From assembly GCA_017940185.1 (NCBI GenBank), contig JAGAZE010000034.1:48212-112211 (forward strand): a DNA stretch of 64,000 bases, read 5' to 3'. Shown in pieces: positions 17,558 through 26,167 of this stretch (positions within the stretch are counted from its first letter, which is position 1; each line of letters starts with the position of its first letter). The translations under genes were made by a program, and so were the position numbers. The notes beneath the pieces are model-generated. The model saw only the letters and a list, made by a program, of their open reading frames with translations. It searched no databases and was not told where the DNA came from. The stretch comes from Bacteroidaceae bacterium (GTDB taxonomy: Bacteria > Bacteroidota > Bacteroidia > Bacteroidales > Bacteroidaceae).

Positions 17558-18889
17558 ATGCTTACTCCACAACAAACCCAATCTATTCTCCAACTTCTCC
17601 ACGAGCAGGTGGTGCCCGCCATCGGTTGCACCGAACCCGCCGCCGTGGCGCTGTGCGTAGCACAGGCACGGCAACTGCTCGACCGAAAACCCGAAAAAGT
17701 GGAACTGTGGCTCAGTGCCAACATTCTGAAAAATGCCATGGGCGTAGGCATACCTGGCACCCATCGCGTAGGACTGCCCATCGCCATAGCCCTCGGCGTA
17801 CTCATCGGACGGCCCGAACGCCAACTCGAAGTGCTCGCCGACACTACACCTGAAGCGGTACAACAGGCCGAACAGTATATCAACGAAGGACACATCAGCA
17901 TACATCTGGAAGAAAACGACCCCGACAAGCTCTACATTCGTGCCCTCGTCAGTGCCGGCGACACCGACGCTGAGGCCATCATCAAGGGGTCGCACACCCA
18001 CTTCGTGATGCAACGCGCACCGGGACAGCAACCACAGACCGTCGACAGCCAACAACCAGAAGTCCACGGCCAACAGTCGGCCGCCACTACGATGTGCCCG
18101 CCCGACCTCAACATGCGCACCGTCTACGACTTTGCCTCCACCACGCCCATCGACGACTTGCGCTTCATACTCGAAGCCAAGCGGCTCAACGAGGCGGCAG
18201 CTGCCGACGGACTGCGCGAAAACCGCGGACACCAGCTGGGTAAGACCATGTGCTCACCACTGGGCAAGGGCATCATGGGCGACGGCATCTTTGCCAAAAT
18301 ACTGTCCAAGACCAGCTGCGCATGCGACGCGCGTATGTCGGGAGCCATGGTGTCGGTGATGACCAACAGCGGCAGCGGCAACCAAGGCATTTGCACCACC
18401 ATGCCGGTCGTAGTGTTTGCTGAAGAAAACCACAACACCGAGGAAGAACTCATCCGCGCCCTCACACTGAGCAACCTCACCGCCATCTACATCAAGCAGC
18501 AGCTGGGTACCCTCTCGGCACTATGCGGATGCGTGGTGGCAAGCACGGGGAGCAGCGTGGGCATCACCATGCTCATGGGAGGCGACTACGAGCAGATATG
18601 CTTCTCGGTGAAGAACATGATAGCCAACCTCACCGGCATGATATGCGACGGCGCCAAGCCCAGCTGCTCGCTCAAACTCACCACAGGCGTAGGCACAGCA
18701 GTGATGAGCGCCATGATGGCCATGCAACACAAGTATGTGAGTGCACTGGAAGGCATCATCGACGACGATGTCGACCAGAGCATACGCAACCTCGTGGCCA
18801 TCGGCGGACGAGGCATGGACGCCACCGACCGCTGCGTGCTCGATATCATGACACACAAGGGCAACAATCCCAACCCCACCAAGCATTAG
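17558..18889 (+). CDS. L-cysteine desulfidase / UPF0597 (YhaM/CdsB) family protein
   Basis: A 443-residue cytoplasmic protein related to the L-serine dehydratase alpha chain. The N-terminal motif VVPAIGCTEPAAVALCVAQA contains the conserved G-C-T-E-P. The C-terminal half has SKTSCACDARMSGAMVSVM, NSGSGNQGICTTMP, LCGCVVASTGSSVGI and MICDGAKPSCSLK; these cysteines fit the proposed [4Fe-4S] site of the family. Archaeal and enteric relatives break L-cysteine to pyruvate, ammonia and sulfide without PLP, and the YhaM/CyuA group acts in cysteine detoxification. A polar insert with Gln-rich sequence (about residues 150-180) is not seen in the shortest relatives. DsbD follows 72 bases downstream, so a thiol-related theme is possible. 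Confidence 0.88.
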   Translation: MLTPQQTQSILQLLHEQVVPAIGCTEPAAVALCVAQARQLLDRKPEKVELWLSANILKNAMGVGIPGTHRVGLPIAIALGVLIGRPERQLEVLADTTPEAVQQAEQYINEGHISIHLEENDPDKLYIRALVSAGDTDAEAIIKGSHTHFVMQRAPGQQPQTVDSQQPEVHGQQSAATTMCPPDLNMRTVYDFASTTPIDDLRFILEAKRLNEAAAADGLRENRGHQLGKTMCSPLGKGIMGDGIFAKILSKTSCACDARMSGAMVSVMTNSGSGNQGICTTMPVVVFAEENHNTEEELIRALTLSNLTAIYIKQQLGTLSALCGCVVASTGSSVGITMLMGGDYEQICFSVKNMIANLTGMICDGAKPSCSLKLTTGVGTAVMSAMMAMQHKYVSALEGIIDDDVDQSIRNLVAIGGRGMDATDRCVLDIMTHKGNNPNPTKH

Positions 18890-18961
18890 ACTGCAACAAT
18901 CATCGTAAAAGAAAGCACCCCGCCTCTTACGTTGCAGTATCACAATCAACACCCACCACCT

Positions 18962-21004
18962 ATGAAACGCACATTCACCCTTTGGCTTCTCGCCACCCTG
19001 TGTCTGCCCATCGCCTGGGCGCAGATGGCCAACCCCGTACGCTTCAGCGTGTCGCAGAAACAGACAGCCCCCGACGAACTCACTGTCACCTTCACAGGAA
19101 AGATCGACCCGGGATGGCACGTCTACAGCACGCGGCTGCCCGCAGGAGGACCCACCTCGGCCACACTCACCACCGAGCAGAAGAGCGGTGCAGAGCCCAA
19201 AGGCGCACTCATGGCCAAAGGAAAGGAGCTGAATGTCAACGACAAGGTGTTCGGCATGCAGGTGCGCTACTTCGAAAACAGCGTCACCTTCATACAGAAG
19301 TACACCCTCAAGGGCGGCCCCTACACCGTGAAGGGCTACCTGGAATACGGTGCCTGCGACGACGAACAGTGTCTGCCGCCCACAGCCGTGGAGTTCAACT
19401 ATAGCGGTAAGGCGGACATCGCCGACGACAAGAAGGACAAGGAGGAAGAGGAAAAGGCTGCCGACGGGGAGGAAGCGTCCCTGCTGTCTGCTGTCACCGA
19501 CAGCACACTGACTGCCGACAGCGTGCCCGAGGCACTCGCTCCGCGCTCAGCACAGTGGTGGCAGCCCGTGGGCGACGAGTTGCAGGCGCTCAGCGGAGAG
19601 AAAAATGCCGACCGCACACTGCTCTACATCTTCCTCATGGGCTTCCTCGGCGGACTGCTCGCCCTGTTCACACCCTGCGTGTGGCCCATCATACCCATGA
19701 CGGTGAGCTTCTTCCTCAAGCGCAGCAAGAACCGCCGGCGCGGACTGCGCGATGCCCTCACCTACGGAGCCAGCATAGTGGTCATCTATCTGGTGCTGGG
19801 CGTGCTCGTCACAGCGCTCTTCGGTGCCGACACGCTCAACAACCTGGCCACCAATGCTGTGTTCAACATCATCTTCTTCCTCATCTTGGTGGTCTTCGCC
19901 CTGTCGTTCTTCGGCTGGTTTGAATTGCGTCTGCCCTCCAAGTGGGCCGACCGCGTCGACACCAAAGCCACGCAGACCACCTCGTCGCTGCTCAGCATCT
20001 TCCTCATGGCGTTCACGCTGGCGCTCGTCAGCTTCTCCTGCACAGCACCCATCGTAGGACTGCTCCTCGTAGAAGCCTCCACCTCAGGCAACTGGCTCAA
20101 TCCCCTCGTGGGCATGCTGGGCTTCGCCCTGGCGTTGGCACTGCCCTTCACGCTCTTTGCCCTCTTCCCCTCATGGCTGAAACAGGCGCCGAAGTCGGGA
20201 AGCTGGATGAACATGGTGAAGGTGTCGCTCGGATTCATAGAACTGGCCTTTGCACTGAAGTTCCTCTCCGTGGCCGACCTGGCCTACGGATGGGGCATCC
20301 TCGACCGCGAAGTGTTCCTCAGCCTGTGGATAGCCATCTTCTTCCTGCTGGGGCTCTACCTCATCGGCGTGCTGCGTTTCCAGAGTGACGGCGACGAACG
20401 ACGCGCCATGCCGGTACCCTGCATCATGCTCGGTCTGCTCTCGCTGGCTTTCACCATATACATGGTGCCGGGATTGTGGGGTGCGCCCTGCAAGGCAGTG
20501 AGTGCCTTCGCACCGCCCATCACCACACAAGACTTCAACCTCAACACGCGCACCGTACACGCCGCCTACACCGACTACGACGAAGGCATGGCGGCCGCAG
20601 CACAGATGGGCAAGCCTGTACTGCTCGATTTCACCGGTCACGGATGCGTCAACTGCCGAAAGATGGAGGCTGCCGTGTGGACCGACCCCGCAGTGGCGAA
20701 ATGTCTGACCGAAGACTATGTGCTCATCTCACTCTACGTGGACGACAAGCGCCCGCTGCCCGAGCACATCGAAGTGAGCACCGCCAACGGCACACGTACC
20801 CTGCGCACCATAGGCGACAAGTGGAGCTACCTCTCCGAGCATAAGTTCGGACAACTGTCGCAGCCGCTCTACGTGGCGCTTGACAACGACGGACGACCCC
20901 TCACACGCGCCTTCGCCTACAAGGAGGACGTGGCCGACTATATGAACTTCCTCAACGAGGGGCTGCAACACTACCGCGAGGGCAACACTGCCAACACAAA
21001 GTAG
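18962..21004 (+). CDS. dsbD: Thiol:disulfide interchange protein DsbD-like
   Basis: A 680-residue three-domain protein. The start is the ATG at 18962 because a signal peptide follows at once (MKRTFTLWLLATLCLPIAWAQ). The N-terminal periplasmic domain has the pair C132/C137 in YGACDDEQCLPP. A charged linker (DDKKDKEEEEKAADGEE) leads to eight membrane segments with redox cysteines C239 (FTPCVWPIIPM) and C360 (SFSCTAPIVG). The C-terminal thioredoxin domain has the active site CVNC (Cys562) in DFTGHGCVNCRKMEA. It passes electrons from cytoplasmic thioredoxin across the inner membrane to periplasmic thiol proteins. All six expected cysteines are present. It is followed by a terminator shared with lpxH. 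Confidence 0.93.
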   Translation: MKRTFTLWLLATLCLPIAWAQMANPVRFSVSQKQTAPDELTVTFTGKIDPGWHVYSTRLPAGGPTSATLTTEQKSGAEPKGALMAKGKELNVNDKVFGMQVRYFENSVTFIQKYTLKGGPYTVKGYLEYGACDDEQCLPPTAVEFNYSGKADIADDKKDKEEEEKAADGEEASLLSAVTDSTLTADSVPEALAPRSAQWWQPVGDELQALSGEKNADRTLLYIFLMGFLGGLLALFTPCVWPIIPMTVSFFLKRSKNRRRGLRDALTYGASIVVIYLVLGVLVTALFGADTLNNLATNAVFNIIFFLILVVFALSFFGWFELRLPSKWADRVDTKATQTTSSLLSIFLMAFTLALVSFSCTAPIVGLLLVEASTSGNWLNPLVGMLGFALALALPFTLFALFPSWLKQAPKSGSWMNMVKVSLGFIELAFALKFLSVADLAYGWGILDREVFLSLWIAIFFLLGLYLIGVLRFQSDGDERRAMPVPCIMLGLLSLAFTIYMVPGLWGAPCKAVSAFAPPITTQDFNLNTRTVHAAYTDYDEGMAAAAQMGKPVLLDFTGHGCVNCRKMEAAVWTDPAVAKCLTEDYVLISLYVDDKRPLPEHIEVSTANGTRTLRTIGDKWSYLSEHKFGQLSQPLYVALDNDGRPLTRAFAYKEDVADYMNFLNEGLQHYREGNTANTK

Positions 21005-21053
21005 CACAACAACGCAAGTGTACCCCTGCTGCACAGGCATGGCACTTGACAGA

Positions 21054-21090
21054 AAACCGGTCGTGGCAATTTTTCGCCCACGACCGGTTT
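21054..21090. terminator. Bidirectional terminator between dsbD and lpxH
   Basis: A perfect 13-bp stem (21054-21066 with 21078-21090; AAACCGGTCGTGG) with an 11-base loop between convergent genes; T-rich flanks on both strands. Confidence 0.8.
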
Positions 21091-21113
21091 CTATATGGTG
21101 TTATTCAGTGTTG

Positions 21114-21878
21114 TTATGGCTTGGTGTCGCCCTCTATATAGTTTTTCAGATAGAGTTGTTCGCCGTCGAACACGGCGTAGGTAAACTGCGTTATCCAGTC
21201 GCCGAGCATGAGCAGACGTGTGTGGTCGGCCAAGGGGATATCGGCCTGCACGTGGCGGTGGCCGTAGATGAAGAAGTCGATGTCGGGATGCGTCTGCAGA
21301 TAGTGCTTGGAGTATTGCACGAGATACTCCTTGTCTTCTCCGAGAAATGGTGTCTCGTGTCCGTCCACTCTTTTCTGTCGGCTGTGCTTAGCCCATCGGT
21401 AACCTATCCACAGTCCCCATCGCGGGTGCAGGGTGTTGAGCAGAAACTGGCATGTGCGGTTGTGGAACAGCTTGCGCAGCGTCTGGAATTTGCGGTCGGG
21501 GTCGCCCAGTCCGTCGCCGTGTGCCAGATAGAACAGTCGGTCGCCTATCTCTGTGGTGAGCGGTTGTCGGTGGAGTGTCACACCGCACTCGCGCTCCAGG
21601 TATCCGTAGGTCCACAGGTCGTGGTTGCCCGTGAAGTAGTGCACTTCCACGCGGTTGTCGGTGAGTTCCGACAGCTTTCCCAGGAAACGCGTGAAGCCTT
21701 TGGGCACTGCCAGTCGGTACTCGTTCCAGAAGTCGAACATGTCGCCGAGCAGGTAGACGGCAGAGGCCTTGTCTTTTATCTCATCGAGAAAGCGCACCAG
21801 TCGGCGCTCCTGCGTGCGCTTGTGGCTGACAGCCCAAGAGCCGAGATGGGCATCGGAGAGGAAATAGACGTTTTTCAT
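21114..21878 (-). CDS. lpxH: UDP-2,3-diacylglucosamine diphosphatase
   Basis: A 254-residue calcineurin-like metallophosphoesterase. The motifs of the family are in order: VYFLSDAHLGS (D-x-H, residues ~4-14), LLGDMFDFWNE (G-D-x-x-D), YFTGNHDLW (G-N-H-D), ERECGVTLHRQP, LAHGDGL (H-G-D) and FIYGHRHVQADI (G-H-x-H). The GNHD and following ECGV region match LpxH, which cleaves UDP-2,3-diacyl-GlcN to lipid X and UMP on the cytoplasmic face of the inner membrane during lipid A synthesis. The gene is on the minus strand and convergent with dsbD. No other lpx genes are adjacent; LpxH rather than the analogous LpxI is expected in Bacteroidetes. Confidence 0.9.
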   Translation of the reverse strand: MKNVYFLSDAHLGSWAVSHKRTQERRLVRFLDEIKDKASAVYLLGDMFDFWNEYRLAVPKGFTRFLGKLSELTDNRVEVHYFTGNHDLWTYGYLERECGVTLHRQPLTTEIGDRLFYLAHGDGLGDPDRKFQTLRKLFHNRTCQFLLNTLHPRWGLWIGYRWAKHSRQKRVDGHETPFLGEDKEYLVQYSKHYLQTHPDIDFFIYGHRHVQADIPLADHTRLLMLGDWITQFTYAVFDGEQLYLKNYIEGDTKP

Positions 21879-21971
21879 ATAGAGGGGAGAGGTAAACTTG
21901 CTTGCGATGCTGCCTTATCTGTAAAATCTGCTGGACTTTCTTTCAGCACAGTCTCCTAAGGAGCACCGTAC

Positions 21972-22295
21972 TCAGAAGTCGTAGCCTAGTTCCACGCGGG
22001 CTTCTTCGCTCATCATGCTGAAGTCCCACACGGGGTCGAACACGAGGTTCACATTGCACTTCTTCACCGCCTCAAGGCTCTCCACCTTGCTCTGCACGTC
22101 GCCCACGATGTAGTCGGCGGCGGGACAATTGGGTGCTGTGAGCGTCATGTCAATGTCTACGGTGCTGTCGTCGGCAACGTCTATCTTGTAAATCATGCCC
22201 AGATCCCACACGTTGACGGGCATCTCGGGGTCGTAGACGGTCTTGATGATGTCTACTATCTGTTCTTCTATCTTGGTGCGTTGTTCGGGTGTCAT
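21972..22295 (-). CDS. MIP18/DUF59-family iron-sulfur assembly protein (SufT/PaaD-like)
   Basis: A 107-residue protein starting at the ATG at 22295, which overlaps the stop codon of nnr as ATGA, so it is probably translated by coupling. The sequence shows the DUF59 fold signature: IVDIIKTVYDPEMPVNVWDL (D-P-E-x-P-x-x-x-x-x-L), GMIYKI, then MTLTAPNCPAADYI (T-x-x-x-C-P, with the conserved Cys57) and FDPVWDFSMMSEEARVELG (the P-x-W). Relatives (SufT, PaaD, CIA2/MIP18) help insert Fe-S clusters into target proteins. A longer upstream frame exists but overlaps nnr entirely and is not coding-like. Confidence 0.9.
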   Translation of the reverse strand: MTPEQRTKIEEQIVDIIKTVYDPEMPVNVWDLGMIYKIDVADDSTVDIDMTLTAPNCPAADYIVGDVQSKVESLEAVKKCNVNLVFDPVWDFSMMSEEARVELGYDF

Positions 22296-23809
22296 TCGTT
22301 GAGTCGGTTGAAGGCTTTGTGTATGTTGTCTACGATGTCGGATGCTACGAGGCTTTCCATTCCTTTTTCCTTTGCCGCGAAGTCTCCTGCCAGTCCGTGC
22401 AGATACATGCCCAGTTTGCATGCTTCGGCGTGTGTGTATCCGCGTGCCAGCAGTGCTGTTATCATTCCTGTGAGCACGTCGCCGCTTCCTGCCGTGGCCA
22501 TGCCTGCGTTGCCTGTGCTGTTGAACACCACCTCGCCTGTGGGCATGCAGAGGGCGGAGTAGTGCCCTTTCAGCAGGATATAGGCTTGCATGCGCTGTGC
22601 CATGTCGAGGGCATGCGTCAGCCGCTCGTAGTCGTTGCCACACACGGAGCCGTTGAGGCGGTCGAACTCGCCCGGATGTGGGGTGAAGATGATGTGTCGC
22701 GGCAGCTGCTGCACCCATGCCTGGTGGTTGGCCAGTATGTTGATGGCATCGGCATCGATCACCATGGGCACGTGTGTGCGCCGTATCTGACTGACGAGTG
22801 CTATGGCGGTGGTCTCTGCCTGTCCCAACCCAGGGCCTATGCCCACGGCGTCGTAGTATTGTGCGTCGACAGCCTCGCTAAATTTGGTCTCCTCCAGGTC
22901 GAGCTGTGCAATAGCCTCGGGCACACTGATTTGCATCACGTTGTAGTTGCGTTTGGGCACGTGTGCCACCACCTTTCCTACCCCCGTGCGCAGGCAGGCA
23001 CGTGTGGCGAGCACTGCGGCACCCGCCATGCCGTAGCTGCCGGCAATGATGAGGGCGGTACCCATCTGGTGCTTGCCCGCAAAGTCTGGGCGCGGTTGCA
23101 GCAGGGCGCGCACCTGGCTCTCTTCCAGAATGGACGACGTGGTGGTGATGCTCTCGGCCTTGCTCTCGCTCAAACGGATGTCAAGCACCTTCAGACGACC
23201 GATATACTGCTGGTTGTCGGCAAACATGAAAGCCAGCTTGCGGTATTGGAAGGTGAGGGTGATGTCGGCATGTACCACGTTGGCACTCACGGTGTAGGTG
23301 TTATCCTCTGTCATGAGTCCTGAGGGCATGTCGATGCTCACCACGGTGGCCGCCGACTGATTGATGTATTTCACCAGTGCTGCAAAGCCTCCGGCAAGGG
23401 GCTTCTTCAGTCCGGTGCCGAAGAGTCCGTCGACGACGAGGGTCGACACATCAAGCTTGGGCGGGTCAAACTCACTCGTCACTTCATGATACTTCTTCAT
23501 GCGTCGGTTGTCGCGCAAGCGCTGCCAGTTGATTTCGCACTCCTCCGACAGCTTGCCCGTCACGTTGAAGAGAAACACCTCCACGTCGTAACCCTTTTCG
23601 GCGAGCAGCCGTGCCACTGCCAGGGCATCGCCGCCATTGTTGCCCGGACCCGCAAACACCACCACGGGCATATGGGTGCCGAATTCTGAGGTGATGGCCT
23701 GAGTGACGGCCATGGCGGCACGCTCCATCAGGTCGATGGGATGAATGGGCTCGTGCTCCATGGTGTAATGCTCGATGGAGGATAGCTGACTGGCGGTAAA
23801 TATCTTCAT
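22292..23809 (-). CDS. nnr: Bifunctional NAD(P)H-hydrate epimerase / ADP-dependent dehydratase
   Basis: A 505-residue fusion that repairs damaged NAD(P)H hydrates. Start is the ATG at 23809 (MKIFTASQ), giving the usual N-terminus. The N-terminal NnrE epimerase part has MERAAMAV and VVFAGPGNNGGDAL (residues ~54-63) and VDGLFGTGL. The C-terminal NnrD dehydratase (about residues 240-505, ribokinase-like) has LIIAGSYGMAGAAVLA, FTPHPGEFDRL, ILLKGHYSALC and STGNAGMATAGSGDVLTGM with the catalytic Asp. It heads a two-gene minus-strand operon with the MIP18-family gene. A Bacteroidetes promoter lies at 23869-23876. Confidence 0.95.
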   Translation of the reverse strand: MKIFTASQLSSIEHYTMEHEPIHPIDLMERAAMAVTQAITSEFGTHMPVVVFAGPGNNGGDALAVARLLAEKGYDVEVFLFNVTGKLSEECEINWQRLRDNRRMKKYHEVTSEFDPPKLDVSTLVVDGLFGTGLKKPLAGGFAALVKYINQSAATVVSIDMPSGLMTEDNTYTVSANVVHADITLTFQYRKLAFMFADNQQYIGRLKVLDIRLSESKAESITTTSSILEESQVRALLQPRPDFAGKHQMGTALIIAGSYGMAGAAVLATRACLRTGVGKVVAHVPKRNYNVMQISVPEAIAQLDLEETKFSEAVDAQYYDAVGIGPGLGQAETTAIALVSQIRRTHVPMVIDADAINILANHQAWVQQLPRHIIFTPHPGEFDRLNGSVCGNDYERLTHALDMAQRMQAYILLKGHYSALCMPTGEVVFNSTGNAGMATAGSGDVLTGMITALLARGYTHAEACKLGMYLHGLAGDFAAKEKGMESLVASDIVDNIHKAFNRLNE

Positions 23810-23868
23810 GACTTTGAGAGTATCTTTACAATGACTTCCGTGATGCAAATGGAGTTGCTTCGTTTATG

Positions 23869-23876
23869 CAAAGATA
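23869..23876 (-). promoter_or_regulatory. -7 promoter element for nnr
   Basis: Minus strand TATCTTTG followed by C, about 60 bases upstream of the nnr ATG; divergent from the promoter at 23938. Confidence 0.65.
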
Positions 23877-23937
23877 GTGCTTATTTGATATTCCGCAATT
23901 TAGAGCCCACTTTTATTTTTTATCGGAATAGTATTCG

Positions 23938-23945
23938 TATCTTTG
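23938..23945 (+). promoter_or_regulatory. -7 promoter element for the small basic protein
   Basis: TATCTTTG followed by T, 27 bases before the ATG at 23973; the leader would be about 20 bases. Confidence 0.6.
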
Positions 23946-23972
23946 TGGTGTTTTCATAGTATTCTCTTTTTC

Positions 23973-24170
23973 ATGAACGACGCACATCACATCGACGAGG
24001 TTATCAGCAATGGCGGCATGGTGTTTCGCAAGGCGCCCTCCGACGACCGCAACAAGGACAAGGTGAAGACCAAGGCACGCAAGAAGCAGTATATCACCGG
24101 TGCCCACGGCAGCGGCAGTGCCAAGCAGAAGGCGAAGTATCGCACCCAGCGCGCCAACCGGCACAAGTAG
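23973..24170 (+). CDS. Small basic protein of unknown function (65 aa)
   Basis: A 65-residue soluble protein with a strongly basic C-terminal two-thirds (KDKVKTKARKKQYITGAHGS, then KQKAKYRTQRANRHK) and an acidic-neutral start (MNDAHHIDEVISNGGM). No signal peptide, membrane segment or cysteine is present. The start is the ATG at 23973, right behind a clear promoter; ten more in-frame residues upstream would overlap the promoter. A hairpin (24186-24206) follows. The composition suggests nucleic-acid or ribosome binding, but no family was recognised. That it has its own promoter and terminator-like hairpin argues that it is a real gene. Confidence 0.6.
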   Translation: MNDAHHIDEVISNGGMVFRKAPSDDRNKDKVKTKARKKQYITGAHGSGSAKQKAKYRTQRANRHK

Positions 24171-24185
24171 CTACCCCGTTACGTA

Positions 24186-24206
24186 GGCTGCGTTGCCAAC
24201 GCAGCC
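24186..24206. terminator. Short GC-rich hairpin between the small basic protein gene and citC-citG
   Basis: GGCTGCGTT (24186-24194) pairs with AACGCAGCC (24198-24206) around a 3-base loop; no T-run, so a weak terminator or processing site. Confidence 0.4.
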
Positions 24207-24222
24207 GTCAACCATCCCTGTC

Positions 24223-25980
24223 ATGCTTTCCACCGAATACGAACTCCGCCAGCTTCCGCTCAGCTTGCCCCTCGTCCGCCGACGCGTCGAGGCCTTTCTC
24301 GCTACCTATGGTCTGCGTCTCGACGACGTCGACTACATGGCAGGCATCTCACGCATCGACGACGACGCCCTGCTGGCATGCGGGGCACTGAAGGGCAATA
24401 TCATAAAGTGTGTGGCCGTGGCTGCCCACATGCGCGAAGACAACCTTTCCCTGCCACTCATCTCCCACCTCATCAGCACCGCCACGGCGGCCGGACACAC
24501 CACGCTGCGCGTGTTTACCAAGCCAGCCAACCAACCCATCTTCGAGAGCATGGGCTTCCACCTGCTGGCGCAGGCGCCGAAGGCCATACTCATGGAGAAC
24601 AGCCGGCAACCGCTCAACGACTACAAGCACTATCTGCAACAGCAGCGGCAGTCCATCGGCAACGACACACCATGCGGCATCATCGTAATGAATGCCAACC
24701 CCTTCACGCGCGGACACCAGTATCTCATCTCTACCGCCGCACAGCAGGTGGCACACCTCTTTGTCGTCGCCGTGAAGGAAGACCGCTCCGCCTTCCCCTA
24801 CCGCGAGCGGCTGGCCATGATTGAGGCGGGGTGCCGACAGCTCGGCAACGTCACCGTGCTGAAAGGGAGCGACTATCAGATATCCGCTGCCACCTTCCCT
24901 TCCTATTTTCTTAAAGAGGTGACCGATGCCACCGATACGCACATCGCCCTCGACCTCGACCTGTGCTGTCGCCACATTGCTCCCGCCCTGGGTGCCACAG
25001 TGCGCTTCGTAGGCAGCGAGCCCGGCGACGCACTCACGCAGCGCTACAACCAACTGATGCACGAATACCTGCCCGCACAGGGCATAGCAGTGACGGAGGT
25101 GCCGCGCTGCACCGACGAAGGGCAGCAGCCCGTGAGCGCATCCACCGTGCGGCGTCTGCTCGACACCGGCCACTTGCAGGATGCCGCCAAGCTGGTGCCG
25201 CACACCACCCTACCCTACCTGCTGGCTCACCTCGCCACCAAGGCACTGCAGACTGAACTCGACCTCACGCCGAAGCCGGGACTCGTCGACCGCCACGACA
25301 GCGGCGCACATACCGACATGGACTATGCCCTGATGCAGCAGAGCATCGATATCCTGCGCCCTTACTTCGCCGAGGTGGCCCGCTGCGCCATGGACCCCGA
25401 CATCGACATTGCCGCACTGCAACGCATAGGTCGGCAAGGTGAGGCGCAGATGCTGCAAGCCACCCACGGCATCAACACCCACAAGGGTGCCGTGTTTGCC
25501 CTCGGCCTCACCGTGGCTGCCGCCGCGCACCTGCTGCATACCCACCAGCCGCTACATGCCGTCGCGCTGCAGACCACCATAGCCCGACTGGCCCGTCACA
25601 TACAACCCGCCGCCCACACCCACGGCCAGCAGGCGGTGAGTCGCTACAACGTGAGCGGTGCACTGGCACAAGCACAACAGGGCTACCCCGCGCTGTTCAG
25701 CACCTGGCTGCCCTGGCTACAGACCCACCGCCACGACGACGACAGCCTGCACCGGGTGCTGCTCAACATCATGTCGACACTCGATGACACCAACATACTG
25801 CACCGGTGCGGACCTGAGGCGGCACAACAGGTGAAGGCCGAGGCAGCACAACTGTTCGACCACTACTCACCATCGGCCATGCAGGACATGAACCGACGCT
25901 ACGTTGCCGACAACCTCTCTCCCGGCGGCGCCGCCGACATGCTCGCACTCACCGTGCTCATAGCCGACATGCTGGGCTGA
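24223..25980 (+). CDS. CitC-CitG fusion: citrate lyase ligase + triphosphoribosyl-dephospho-CoA synthase
   Basis: A 585-residue two-enzyme protein from the ATG at 24223. The N-terminal ~330 residues are CitC-like: a GNAT-like part (AGISRIDDDALLACGALKGN, IFESMGFHLL) followed by a nucleotidyltransferase with CGIIVMNANPFTRGHQYLI (the N-P-x-T-x-G-H motif, ~158) and SASTVRRLLDTG. CitC acetylates the prosthetic group of citrate lyase ACP. From ~332 the sequence is CitG-like: LDLTPKPGLVDRHDSGAHTD, MDYALMQQSI, GVNTHKGA-type GINTHKGAVFALG and SPGGAADMLALT. CitG makes the triphosphoribosyl-dephospho-CoA precursor from ATP and dephospho-CoA. No citDEF or citX is in the window, though aconitase and icd follow directly downstream. 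Confidence 0.88.
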   Translation: MLSTEYELRQLPLSLPLVRRRVEAFLATYGLRLDDVDYMAGISRIDDDALLACGALKGNIIKCVAVAAHMREDNLSLPLISHLISTATAAGHTTLRVFTKPANQPIFESMGFHLLAQAPKAILMENSRQPLNDYKHYLQQQRQSIGNDTPCGIIVMNANPFTRGHQYLISTAAQQVAHLFVVAVKEDRSAFPYRERLAMIEAGCRQLGNVTVLKGSDYQISAATFPSYFLKEVTDATDTHIALDLDLCCRHIAPALGATVRFVGSEPGDALTQRYNQLMHEYLPAQGIAVTEVPRCTDEGQQPVSASTVRRLLDTGHLQDAAKLVPHTTLPYLLAHLATKALQTELDLTPKPGLVDRHDSGAHTDMDYALMQQSIDILRPYFAEVARCAMDPDIDIAALQRIGRQGEAQMLQATHGINTHKGAVFALGLTVAAAAHLLHTHQPLHAVALQTTIARLARHIQPAAHTHGQQAVSRYNVSGALAQAQQGYPALFSTWLPWLQTHRHDDDSLHRVLLNIMSTLDDTNILHRCGPEAAQQVKAEAAQLFDHYSPSAMQDMNRRYVADNLSPGGAADMLALTVLIADMLG

Positions 25981-26167
25981 GAACGTATCTTCTGTCGGGA
26001 AAATACAAAAAATATAAAGAAAAGTTTGGCGTTTGAAAGAAAATACTTTCCTTTGTTACGTAAAAGGAGACATTGCATTTTTCCACCGCTCTCCCCCCCC
26101 TGCCGACTGCTACATTAAAGGAACTGACACAACATTTCAACATCATATCACAACTACACAAATCATT

